Shown: in pieces, positions 53,855 to 64,000 of the stretch
Numbering within the stretch: the stretch's first letter is position 1
Layout of the letters: every line of letters begins with the position of its first letter
Program-made: the position numbers and the translations under genes
Notes under the pieces: generated by a model
What the model saw: only the letters and a program-made list of their open reading frames with translations
What the model was told of the DNA's origin: nothing
The model's database searches: none
Source of the DNA: Dasyornis broadbenti
Lineage: Eukaryota > Chordata > Aves > Passeriformes > Dasyornithidae
Length of the DNA: 64,000 nucleotides
Direction: 5' to 3'
Assembly (NCBI GenBank): GCA_013397935.1
Contig: VZRN01011464.1
Span: 2,215,939-2,279,938 of the forward strand

Positions 53855-55838
53855 GTATGCACATTGCAAAATGTAATACTCAACATGTATTTTTTCATAA
53901 GTTACAATTTTAGAAATGAGACTTCCCTAGCGCTAAAAGGTTGATTACTCTTTAATTATAAAGCAGGTTAGTGTAAAAATCAAGTCAGACTTTAGGATAG
54001 AATAGGATGGGATAAAATAGAATAGCACGCAATAGAAGAGAATATTTCAGTTGGAAGGGACCTACAACAATAAATCCAGTCCAAATGCATGAGCACTTCA
54101 AGTCTTGCCAAAAGCTAAAACATGTTAAGGACATTGTCCAAATGCCTCTTAAACACTGACAGGCTTGTGGCATCGACCACCTCTTTAAGAGCCCTGTTCC
54201 AGTGTTTGACCACTCTCTTGTTAAGGAAATGGTTCCTTAATGCTGACTTGGAACCTCCCCTCATGTAGCTTTGAACCATTCCCACATCTCTTCTGACTGG
54301 ATCCCAGGGAGGAGTGCTCAGCACCTCCCTCTCCGCTTCCCCTGCTTAGGAAGCTCTAGATGGCAATGAGGTAGCCCCTCAGACTCCTTTTCTCCAAACT
54401 AGACAAGCCCAAATCCTTCACCATCCCTCACAGGACATTGTGTTAAGTCGTTTCACCAGATTTGTTGCCCTCCTCTGCACACATTCAGGTAACATCACAT
54501 CCTTCTAAATTGTGGGACCTTGAACTGGACACAGTGTTCAAGGTGAGGCTGCACAAATGCTGATAACAGTGAGATAGGCACCTCTTTCTTATTACTGATA
54601 ATAAAGAATACAATTTATTATTTATTTTCTGTATTTTGTTTTTCTGGAATAAATAAAATTTTAATATAAGTTTAAATGTTTAAGCTTATAAAAGATCAGA
54701 AAGAGAAACTTTACACATATCTGGTGTCTTAATTATTCTGACTGTCAAAGGGAAGGTGGTAGTTGCTTGGCTGCAAATGATAATACCTAGTGTGAATATT
54801 TTCATCGAGTAGAAGAGCAAGAAGCAAGATAATAGACAAAGATGACTATTCCAGGTAGAACTTGTAGAATGAGGTACTTAAATTACCAACAGTGAATTTT
54901 CCCTCAAGATTTTGGTAAGGACTACTCTGTTAACAAAGTCTGAAAAAAGATGGGCAGTATTCACAGTAAGTGTGTGTAAAATGTTAAATACTGACACAGT
55001 ACTTGTGACTGGGAGTTACAGATGCTCAGAACATGTATGTTGGTGTGATGACTGATATTATTTTGATCCTTGCAAAAGAGAAAGGAAAACAAAGTGAAAA
55101 TTATGAAATTTGAGCTGAGTTTTCCAGAGTGGCCTTTAGCTAATGGTGTTTGGGGCCCTGGAGAGTTCTTAGAGAAGGTTATTCTAGGTTGGGGTGCCTA
55201 ATGATTCTCCAGCTCTTGAGAGAGGTTAATCTCACCACTAGCAACATGAGGTTCTTGTGCTTGTCTCTCTTCAGCAGAGTAGTTTTGAATGCAGCCCCAG
55301 CCAGTGGAGATCTGGGGACATTCATGAACAAAAAATACTGGAAGTGATTTAAGAAGTCTTTTCCTTCTTCGTTTGTTCCCTGACATTCCTTTGGGGCCTC
55401 TTTTACAATAAAAGATTGCGTAAAACACAGCTTATTAGTTGTGTCAAGCTAAGGCATCCCCTGGGTATTTCTGCACAGCTCATGTAATTCCAGAGTTGAA
55501 TGACTGTGTGTTCACCTGTAATGTTTGAAGGCTGCTGCCAGAGCTTGAATGTAGTTAATTGCTGTCAATATTTTTGAATGGCTTACTAATAATGATTTCA
55601 TACTGAAGTGTCATTCCTAAACTTTGCTCATTTTCACTAGAATAGGAACACGGAACATAAAATTCCCAAATGACTTGTTATATTGTAAACTGAATTACGG
55701 TGCGTGGAAAGACTTGGTTGTATGTGTTACTCTCTCTAAACTGACGTGCCACGTAACTATGTATTCGTAGTTAATTCTTTATCGATTCAATACAGCACTG
55801 TTTAGTTGTTAATTAAGATTTGTAATCTTTGCTTCCAG
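53855..55838 (+). other. COG5: COG5 intron, 1984 bp, phase 2
   Basis: Donor gtatgc, acceptor tgcttccag. Nearly 600 bp of it is a CR1 fragment in antisense orientation (listed separately), which starts about 140 bp after the donor. The remainder is unique sequence. Confidence 0.9.
53993..54588 (-). mobile_element. CR1 LINE fragment, antisense to COG5
   Basis: A minus-strand CR1 copy. Reading the minus strand from 54324 to 54115 gives an open frame including NKRVVKHWNRALKEVVDA, followed by SLSVFKRHLDNVL, which is the C-terminal end of the CR1 endonuclease/reverse-transcriptase ORF2. On the + strand the 3' end appears as a degenerate tail (agaataggatgggataaaatagaatag), then gttggaagggacctacaacaat, the usual CR1 3' motif. 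The 5' end is truncated near 54588. It lies in a COG5 intron between 53855 and 55838. The last ORF2 segment is still open, so it is probably of intermediate age. Confidence 0.93.
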
Positions 55839-55938
55839 TGAGCTAAATGTGGCTGCTGTTGATCCAGACCTGAGTTTAGCTGTGGCCAAAAATGTGGCGA
55901 AGACCATTCAGCTTTACAGTGTAAAGTCTGAGCAGCTT
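55839..55938 (+). CDS. COG5: COG5 internal exon g (codons 269-302 of the visible 302)
   Basis: A 100-nt exon starting after tgcttccag. Its first base completes a serine codon, then it encodes ELNVAAVDPDLSLAVAKNVA and KTIQLYSVKSEQL, a well-conserved COG5 helix pair. It ends in phase 0 at ctt before a perfect gtaagt donor. This is the last coding exon I can find. The following COG5 sequence was not recognised in the remaining 8 kb, so the C-terminal part of the protein is encoded beyond the window. Confidence 0.96.
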
Positions 55939-57214
55939 GTAAGTAATTTTAAATTTGTAAAAACTAATGTTTTTCATGTACAATATTCTGGCTTTTGTAG
56001 ATTTAGAACATAACAGTAAAGCAATCTAGATAGGCAAAACCTTCCAATTAGCTTTCCATTGTATTTATGAACATATGCAGTTAAATTCTGCCTTCAGACA
56101 AATTCAGTCTATTGATAGCAGTAAAATTTATCTGTATAACTCCAAATAGAATTTGCCGTATTAATTTTAAAAAGCAAAATTGTAGCTGTCATTAAGTATA
56201 ACCAAGACAGTTTAGTTCAGTTTTTTTATTAAGCAATATTTGATACTTCGTCGGTTACATGATACAGCATTTTTATGGTATTAAAATCTGGACTATTCAA
56301 ATCAAATTTTTCACTACTTGCAAGAAATGTAGGGTATTTTTTCCCATATATTTATTATTTACCATGTATTTAACTGACCTTTGAGTTCTTTGCATTTGTC
56401 ATATGTTTTCAGTCATTTACTATGCAGTAGTATCTAATGTTAAAGAGAATAGAAGGAGGATCCCCAAGGCCTTATTCTTTGGGTAAGAGACACGAAAAAG
56501 CCTATGGATCATACAGTGGATATTGTCATCATACAGAAAAAAAATTCAGATAAACAATTTTCTCATAAGGACTGTTGCTGAAATTATAATGGTTTTCTTA
56601 TGAAGAGTTGAAAATTAATTTTTGCAATATGCAGACCCACCAGAAATGACTAACTACTTGTATTTGTAAACAAGATTTTCACTTCATAAACAACATTAAT
56701 TCTGACAGCAGACTCGGACTCCAGTAACATTCTTTTACTATGTTTTATTTAAAGACAGATACTTGCTAATATTTTTTGTACCAATTGGCTACAAAACATT
56801 GCAGCAATTAAGTTAGTATGGTTTCTGCTTACCTTTTACACATCTGCTGTCTCTGAATAGCTTTGAAAAAATTGAAATTCGGTAATACATACTTTGTTTA
56901 CCTTGTCTGTTGAATGAGTTGTCTTAGAAGTTTGCAAACTGGGTGTACGTAGGTGAAGCAGTCATGAAGGCCATAAAGAATATTTTAAATTTAAAAATAA
57001 AAACATATGTTAGGATTATTTTGTTAGCTCTTTAAACATAGTGCTTAAGTTGGGTCTGCTTTTAAAGATACCAAATCACGGCTTCTTATTTTCAGAGTGA
57101 AATTTGCTTATTACAGGAATGAGGACTTTTAGTAGGTTGTGAGAGTCATCATAGGTAAAAAAAATACATTGTTGTCTATATGTCATGTAGTGTCAAATAG
57201 TGGCATTCAACTGG

Positions 57215-57235
57215 AAAAAAAAAAAAAAAAAAAAA
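57215..57235. repeat. A21 homopolymer
   Basis: Twenty-one A, the longest A run in the window. There is no recognisable retrocopy upstream of it. A further A13 run lies at 57370-57382. Confidence 0.9.
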
Positions 57236-58779
57236 CCTATCAGCTGTAACTGTGAAAGTACCAGGATTGTGCTCATCATCTCTGTTAGAGTTTGATTCCA
57301 GACGGTGGATTCTTTGGAAATGATCATAATTTTGTGATCAGACAGCTGGCAAATTCTTAAGAAATCCCGAAAAAAAAAAAAATATATAGAAATAAGCTGG
57401 TAAGTATATGATTTGTGGCTTTGTATTAGCTAACCTTAAAGTAAAAGAAGGTAGAAGGAAAGAGAGAATGTGAGCCCTTGAACTTGAATTTGACAACTGA
57501 AAATACAAACCTGAAACATTGAAAAGCTAAGTGGTGGGATTAGTCAAGCTGAATGATGAACATGGATGTCCTTCAAGCACATAGCTACGAATTGTAAAAT
57601 AATATCAAGAGTATTGCACAGCTACTTTTTTTTAAACATTTTTCTTTCCTTGCTGGTACACATGTTACAAATTTAAAAACCAGAAGTGCTCAACACAGTT
57701 GCCAAGACATAGGTGTAAGTGCCATCTTTGAAGTGCTGAAATACCATTCCCAGCCTCCAGCTGCCTCTCCAGCAGGGCATGGCTCTCCCACTTGTCCTGC
57801 GCCATGCTTGCCAGCCCTCTGGATATAATCTGGAACAATTTAGCCTTTTTTTGGTGCCTATTTTTGGCAGACAGATTGAGCCTGAAATGTGCACCATGTG
57901 TTGAACAGGAGCTATGTCAGACAGCTCTGTTTCATTATGTTTTAGTGGTGTAGCCAAGAATGCAATCTTAATTCAATCTTGCAATCCAGCCTCCAACAAT
58001 AGCTTTCTAAAGCTGAGAAGGGGACTATGTAACATATCCGCTCAGATGCTTCATGTCTGATAACTGTAGTAGAGCAGGGCTAGAGATGGAAATTTAATTT
58101 CCTGAAGGAATTTGAAATTGAGTTCTCTTCCAAATTAAAAGTAAACAAAAGCATCTCAGAATTCTCAGTGAAGGAAGATGGGGGGCAGGAGACTTTAAAA
58201 AGTAATTAAAAATGTTTTTTTTTTTTTTAATGTTGTAATATTGCAGGTGATTTGAAAGGGGAAAAACTGAAATGTACAGTTCTAAAAATGTTGAGGCATT
58301 CTGATGTCAGGGTTTTTATTTACTCAGGTTCCCAAAATAAGGAATTGCAATTCATTGAGATTTCATCGCTGTTTCTCCAGGTATCTTTTAAATAGACAAA
58401 TAACAAGAAAAGTATTACTCAAGTTTCAAAGGTTTTACCTTTGAGCAACAGGACCATCTCTTAGTCTGTATATACAGTACTAAAGCAAGGGTGACTAAGA
58501 AAAAATGGCCTCTTCCTGTAAATTCAAAATATTTGTTTGTGTTACTTGTGGCTTTATACCCTTTTCAGCTTTCCCCATATCAAGAACTCATTCTTGATGC
58601 ACCTGAGCCCTGTTCTTGTATTAACAGGTTCAGAGAACATAATAAATAATCTCTGGAAGCAGTATGTAGATACATTCTGCAGTTGGGTCAATCTTTAGTC
58701 AACCCTTTGCTAATGCTTGATGTACTTGGTGTATGCCATGAAGCGTTCAGAATTATTGTCCTAATTTCACTCAGTGTAG

Positions 58780-58813
58780 TGTTCTTACTATACAGATGTT
58801 CTTACTATACAGA
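58780..58813. repeat. Perfect 17-bp tandem duplication
   Basis: The unit tgttcttactatacaga occurs twice in direct succession with no mismatch. Confidence 0.93.
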
Positions 58814-59669
58814 GTTTGGAGGGATAATTATACATTGTACTAGATTTAAAAAATACTTCTGTTAATTTACGAGTATTAGCTTTCATCTTCACCACCCATC
58901 CTGTGTTTTGTGGTGCTGAGAAAGGGTGCTTGGTATATTTTCTAAGTGCCATTATAATTTTGTTTCTTCTTGTTCATGTTTTCCTTAAAACAGATAGGCC
59001 AGACATCTTCCTAATGATTACAGACAGCACCAGATTTCTGTTTAGTCACTATTTCCACATCCTTCTCATTCCAGATTGGAAAAGATATTAACAAATCTGA
59101 TCATCATGTTTTGGATAAGAATAAAATTTTTGTCTTCTACATTTGCATCTTGTAATCCAGTGCATAAATTTTAACAAAACGTCTGCTTACTGAGCCAGAT
59201 TTTGTTCACTGGCCACTTTTTCTTGCAAGTGAGGTAGCCTAAATGAAAAAGAACACTAACTTTTCTCCTCTATTCAGTTCCAGAGGAGTCATCTGGACTC
59301 CTCATTTAAGGTAAATCACCTATTTTGTTTGACACATACAACATGTACTCTTGTTTAACTGGCTACATCAGGAAAATTAGCTCTTTCATCAAATACTTAC
59401 AATAAGTGCAGTGAAGGGAAGAGATTTGTGAGAAGGCAATAAGTTGCATTTCCTGAAAATAAAAAAAGAGTTGAGTAATTTGGGGTTTTCATGAGAATCC
59501 ATGCTCAATAACAAAAGATAGAAGCTTATGAATCTGCTTCCTGGAGAAATTTTTACCCAATTGTTTAACTGAGAGTTGAGCTGTGTAAAAGAGAGCTTAT
59601 ATCTCACCAACATCTTTATTAAATGCCTTTGACATGGCAGCAATAATTGGGTGGCAGGATCCTCTAATG

Positions 59670-59865
59670 CAGTGGTCTCTGAGATTTTTGGTTATGCATC
59701 CCTGCCAGTATAAACTTCTTGAGCATGCACCCTCATTATCTGTATACTTGTTTATTTATAACTTTTATACGTGTACTGTTGAAGTTCTGATATTTTTGTC
59801 ATGCACTCCACTGGATTGTCTTGCCTAATTCTCATGGTGCATGTGCCCCACTTCAAAAACCACTG
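59670..59865. mobile_element. Probable non-autonomous hAT DNA transposon (196 bp)
   Basis: The left end reads cagtggtctctgagatttttgg. The right end read on the minus strand is cagtggtttttgaagtgggg. These form terminal inverted repeats sharing cagtggt and then partial identity, like the CAGTGGTTCTCAAACTTTTT ends typical of Charlie-type hAT elements. The flanking octamers ctctaatg (59662-59669) and ctctagag (59866-59873) agree at six of eight positions, consistent with the 8-bp target-site duplication of hAT insertions. The interior holds no coding frame and contains gcatccctgcc and gcaccctc-like stretches seen in such elements. Orientation is not determined. Confidence 0.78.
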
Positions 59866-62595
59866 CTCTAGAGTAATACTCTGTAGTAATCTTCCATAAT
59901 AAGGGAACAGACTTTGTCTGTTAATTTTTGGAAAAGATGCCTTGTTGATTGCAGTCTTTTGAATTCATGTTTGATTTTGTTAATATACTAGTTTAAATTA
60001 GATTTCTCATTTATTTATAGAAAAGTGAAAAGGATGGTAGCCTGTTGGTTGAAAGTAAAACAAACCAGTGTTTTCCCAGTTGACTACCTGTAATGTTGTC
60101 ATTTACTGAGCTGAGTTTTCAATGTACTTGAAATGTTGTGGTTTCTCTTTTAATTAAAAACATCTTTGCTGCAACTTTGCAATCACTGTATTTTTGTCTG
60201 CTGTTGATAGAAAAGTCGTGAAACATTGAGGGTTAAAAGCTCTGGAAGTTTACAAGATACATAATTTTGCCAACAAGCAGAAAAATAAATTGCAATATCC
60301 ACTGTCCATACAGAGACTGAGGATGGAAGCACCCTATTTGGTCCTCTAGCCTCTTCCCTCCCAGCACGGGACTGTTTGAAACAATATTTATTATTGGGGC
60401 TTTTGTTGCATTCTTTTTGGTTTTAGAGTGATGATTTCATTTACCTGAATAAGTACTGCATGTTCTCTTACTTTTGTGCTGTTTCTGTTCAGCTTGTCAT
60501 GTGGGTGGATTGAAATACACTAACACACCCACCAAGTGCACATAGATGAAATGTGTTGTGTTGTGAACACGAAAATGCAGTTGTTTAGAGAAGGTGTGAT
60601 TTTCTTACTTTGTGAACCTAGAGACCTCTACCAGTTTCCTCCCTAGAGTTACAATCATCCTGTCAGACTATATTCATTAGTTTTGATCAGAGTCCCAGAA
60701 CAATCCTTCCTGCCTTGTCTGGTGGAGGCTGTGTCTTGCTGACTCCTCCCACCATAGACCATCACTAGAGACATCATCAGAGACAATGTTATCTTTTGGC
60801 CAATAAACAAGCAAAGAGTCATTTGCAGAGGCAGGATTGTAAAAATCAGGTTGTCTACTTGCTTTTCAGAGGAGGTGGGGGCGATTATGCTGGCAAATTC
60901 TGGTGAATTAAACTATGTTAAAAACATTTCTATATGAGGATATGAAATGGTGTGCTTACATGATTTAGACAGATACAAACTCACTTTACTGTGTTGCTAG
61001 ATGGCAGAGCACATTTTAGCTCCACTCCAGTCCATGCTGACTGGCTCAGCTGTGGCACCTTGCTGAACACAACACTCACTCAGCCTGGAGCACAAGCACA
61101 GAAAGTTTGCAGAAAGTCTGCGTGAAGTACAGACAAAGCAAGAACCTGTATGGCCACACTACTCTAGGCAGATTTTTTTGTAAGGTTAGGGTAGAAAAGG
61201 CTAAAATCAGTGGGAGCTGTGATTGCCTATAATTGGAGTGTTTCCTAAATATGGAATATTGTATTTTATGGATAGTGGGTTTGTCTTAAAAAAAGGATCC
61301 TTCCAGCAGACAAGAGGCTGCAGGCAGATGATATAATGGAGATCTTTCCCGCTGTCAGACTTGTAAGCAGTCAAAGAGAGGAAGCCCTCAAAAGGTGGAG
61401 ATGGAGAGTGGGTGTAGTGAGGGAGGAAGGAAGCAGAGAATTTGAATAATTTTTTTTATTCTCTTAACTCAGTGTGGTTGAACTGATGCCATAGCTGATG
61501 AATGAGGCAGAGGTCCGAAATACAGGCTGAGGGCACTGCTCTGGGAGATCTACTGACCTTTGCCCTCAGTTGCTAACCTGTCCTTTACAGCTCATGGTAA
61601 AGGCTTGGCTTCTCATCAGAATTTTAGCCAGGGCAATGGTTGTGGCATTTGTGATTGTCATGTTTGCTGCTTGGAAATTTTTAAGCACTGTGCAGAGAGC
61701 ACAGTCCTTCCTGGCACTTTGAAGGATTCTTCCCTGACCTTCGTAAGAAAACGTAAGACAGTGCTTGGTGTATTTTACATATTTCAAAGTAAAAATGCTA
61801 AAGACCCAGTAATAGAAGCAAATTTTGAGATTAAAGAGAATACGTAAGTGTCTCAAAAATCAGAGTCCCTGCACCAGGGTTCAAATAGTTGTCACATATT
61901 CTCAAAGGGCAGGACATTGAATCACTTATTGGTGATCTCTACTGCTGGACATGCCAAGAGACAAAACGAGAGAGAATTTATTATTCTGATCGCAAAAGTG
62001 ATGGATGACCATACACTTCAGACATGAGAAAATCTGTGTGGATTTTCCTGGGAAAATGACATTTTAAGATTCTGGATTGTTTTGAGGAAAAAGTCACTGT
62101 CAGCTGATATCTGTGATATAGAGTAGGCAGCCTATTTCTCACTATCCTGGATTCTAGTAGTATATTGAGATTTATTTACATTTACTTAAGTAAATATTTG
62201 AGTTACATAATATTATGCATGGTTCTAGAATGTGCATCAGTTGCAGAGCACTAAAGCAGTAATATGAGCAATAATATGTTGGCTCAAAAAGTTTCCTGGG
62301 AAGTAACTAGGAAGCTTTGATTTAGCCTGATCCTTGTTTTTGAATGCAGTGGTGAAACTGGATTTCAGATGTTGTAAAACAGTTCTGAATATTTGACTGG
62401 CTTAATGTTTAAATGTAAAGTGACTCTAACATAAAAATTCCGTGATTAGAATTAGTATACATTATTTCTAAACTTCTGAGGTTTTACTGAGATCTGCTTT
62501 TCAATTAACTGGTACTAGATTGTGTAACTAGTAGAATGTTATTGTACAGTATTATTATCTATCATAATGATGAGAAGCATGTGCTTGATGACAGA

Positions 62596-62611
62596 TTTTT
62601 TTTTTTTTTTT
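62596..62611. repeat. T16 homopolymer
   Basis: Sixteen T in the downstream intron. Simple repeat. Confidence 0.9.
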
Positions 62612-64000
62612 AGTGCATTATTACTTAAGAAAGTAAATGCCAAAAAAGAGTGTAAGTAGAAAAATGTAACAATTCATTGTTGCGTCAACCACTTCTTCAG
62701 AGGTAAACACTATACACATATATGTCCCAATCACTGTCTGCTTGTCCCCAGATGGCCTGGGTTTGCTTTTCAAAGAGAGTATGGGTGTGGAAAATAAGTA
62801 GCTGTCCTCAGAACAGTAAATGTAAGTAAGCAAATGAGCTTCGTCTCCTCTGTGTGAAGGCAAATTTGTATCATCGAGGCTGTGCTGATTAGTGTTGGCC
62901 TCACTTCCTGGATCAGCAAGATGTGTTTGCTTCTGCTGCAGAAAGGCTGTGTACTGAATTGCTCCACACTGTCACCCTGGTGTTTATGTTAATGTTTGCC
63001 TCTCTCGCTTCAGAGTGTGAGGTCAGAAAGGGTTTGTGACTGACACTCAGGACTTCATTTCCATCCCAGCTGTGAACATCTCTCTGAGATGAGAGGGTTA
63101 CAGTGATGTCTGTACGAGTGAGCAGAAGGTGCCTGGAAACACCCCTGGGCCCTGTGGCCATTGGGGCCACGCAGTGCCTTCCAGCTGGGGAGGGCCCCCC
63201 TTCCCCAAAGCAGTGCCTGGCTGCCAAAGCCCTTCTGGCAATAGACTCTGCAGTATTGCCTCTCCTGAGCTGCGGCTGGAGATTGGGGAAAGTGGCTGTT
63301 GGCCCAGGCCAAGAACTTGCTAATGAGTGTTCTATCAGCTTAGTGGTATAGTTCCTGGGACCTTTCCTGGCACTCTTTAATTTACATCTATGGGTGTAGG
63401 CAATATGTGACTGAGACTGAACAAAAGCGAGCTGCAAAATCTGTTCAAGAGGAAGCTTAAAATGCTGACAGATTGGAGTAATTTTTTTCTTGCATCTGGA
63501 ATTCATACTTCCTCCTGCTGTAAATAAATCTCTAAGGCAAAAGTTAGGAGATATGATTTCTTCTGTAGTAATATTGCTTTTAGTCTGAAGATTTTCTTAC
63601 ATTGCCAGAGCTTCAAAATATATGCTTTCCAAAACATGTTTTTCTATCTGCAATGCTTGCCAGCTGTACTTGACTTATTTTCATATAGCATTTGGTGTTT
63701 CTACAAGTTTTAGACCTTGAAAAGAGTACAGTTGTCTGTGGCATTGTGGCTCATTGGCAACTCCAAGTACTGCTGGATGGGTGCAAGAAAACTCTTGGAT
63801 ATTAACTGTTCAGTGTTCAACCCATTCTTCAAGTAGTCAGGTATTTCTTTAAGCCAACTCAGATGACACCTTTTTGCATGCCAGTGCAACCAAGCCCTTC
63901 TGTAATTTAATATTCTATTTTTAGTGAATGTAATGGATGGAGATACAGGCTGAAGAATATCTATCTATCTGTCATGTTCAGATATTTTTAGAGCACTGAT

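Larger units (their letters stand above)
55939..64000 (+). other. COG5: COG5 downstream intron (5' part, >8 kb)
   Basis: The donor gtaagt is at 55939, and the acceptor lies outside the window. The intron holds a 21-base A run at 57215, a 17-bp tandem duplication at 58780, a probable hAT element at 59670-59865, a purine-rich stretch near 61370-61440 and a GC-richer block at about 63120-63330. No further COG5 exon, nested gene or RNA gene was recognised. Confidence 0.85.

Noticed and set aside
60019..60084. Possible extra COG5 exon after an atttatag acceptor-like site (frame KSEKDGSLLVESK)
   Set aside because: No suitable donor in frame follows and the residues do not match the COG5 segment expected after SVKSEQL.
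61560..61847. 95-codon + strand frame with a 96-codon antisense partner
   Set aside because: Mirror-image open frames on both strands with no recognisable protein. Treated as chance.
1..64000. CRISPR arrays, operons, phage or other prokaryotic systems
   Set aside because: Spliced vertebrate exons and CR1 elements show eukaryotic chromosomal DNA. No regularly spaced repeats or dense gene packing exist.

Overview
The window is ordinary vertebrate chromosomal DNA: AT-rich, mostly non-coding, with a few short exons bounded by canonical splice sites. Three CR1 LINE fragments of different ages and otherwise low repeat density point to a sauropsid, most likely a bird. The youngest CR1 (44.6-45.2 kb) ends in the ATTCTGTG-type 3' tail typical of birds, and its 3' end looks like the CR1-J type I remember from Neoaves. 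No species can be named.

The only protein-coding gene I can support is COG5, subunit 5 of the conserved oligomeric Golgi (COG) tethering complex, on the + strand. Seven consecutive internal exons lie at 36150-36315, 37393-37505, 37600-37677, 50452-50533, 52778-52982, 53693-53854 and 55839-55938. Joined, they give 906 nt, exactly 302 codons with no stop and matching phases at every junction. The start codon, upstream exons, downstream exons and stop codon all lie outside the window.

Layout: 1-36149 is the 3' part of a long upstream intron. It carries an ancient CR1 at about 19.3-19.7 kb, a diverged 220-bp tandem duplication at 0.3-0.74 kb and scattered simple repeats. From 36.1 to 37.7 kb three exons cluster, two of them separated by an intron of only 94 bp. 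From 37.7 to 50.4 kb is a 12.8-kb intron with a CR1 copy that has lost its interior and a fragment of an old palindromic repeat. From 50.4 to 55.9 kb are four more exons, with an antisense CR1 in the intron before the last. From 55.9 to 64 kb is the start of another long intron, containing a probable non-autonomous hAT DNA transposon with terminal inverted repeats and an imperfect 8-bp target-site duplication.

I found no operon, CRISPR array, rRNA, tRNA or complete mobile element, and nothing that looks like an undescribed biological system. The findings are mainly repeat archaeology, gene structure and a few unexplained composition or duplication features.
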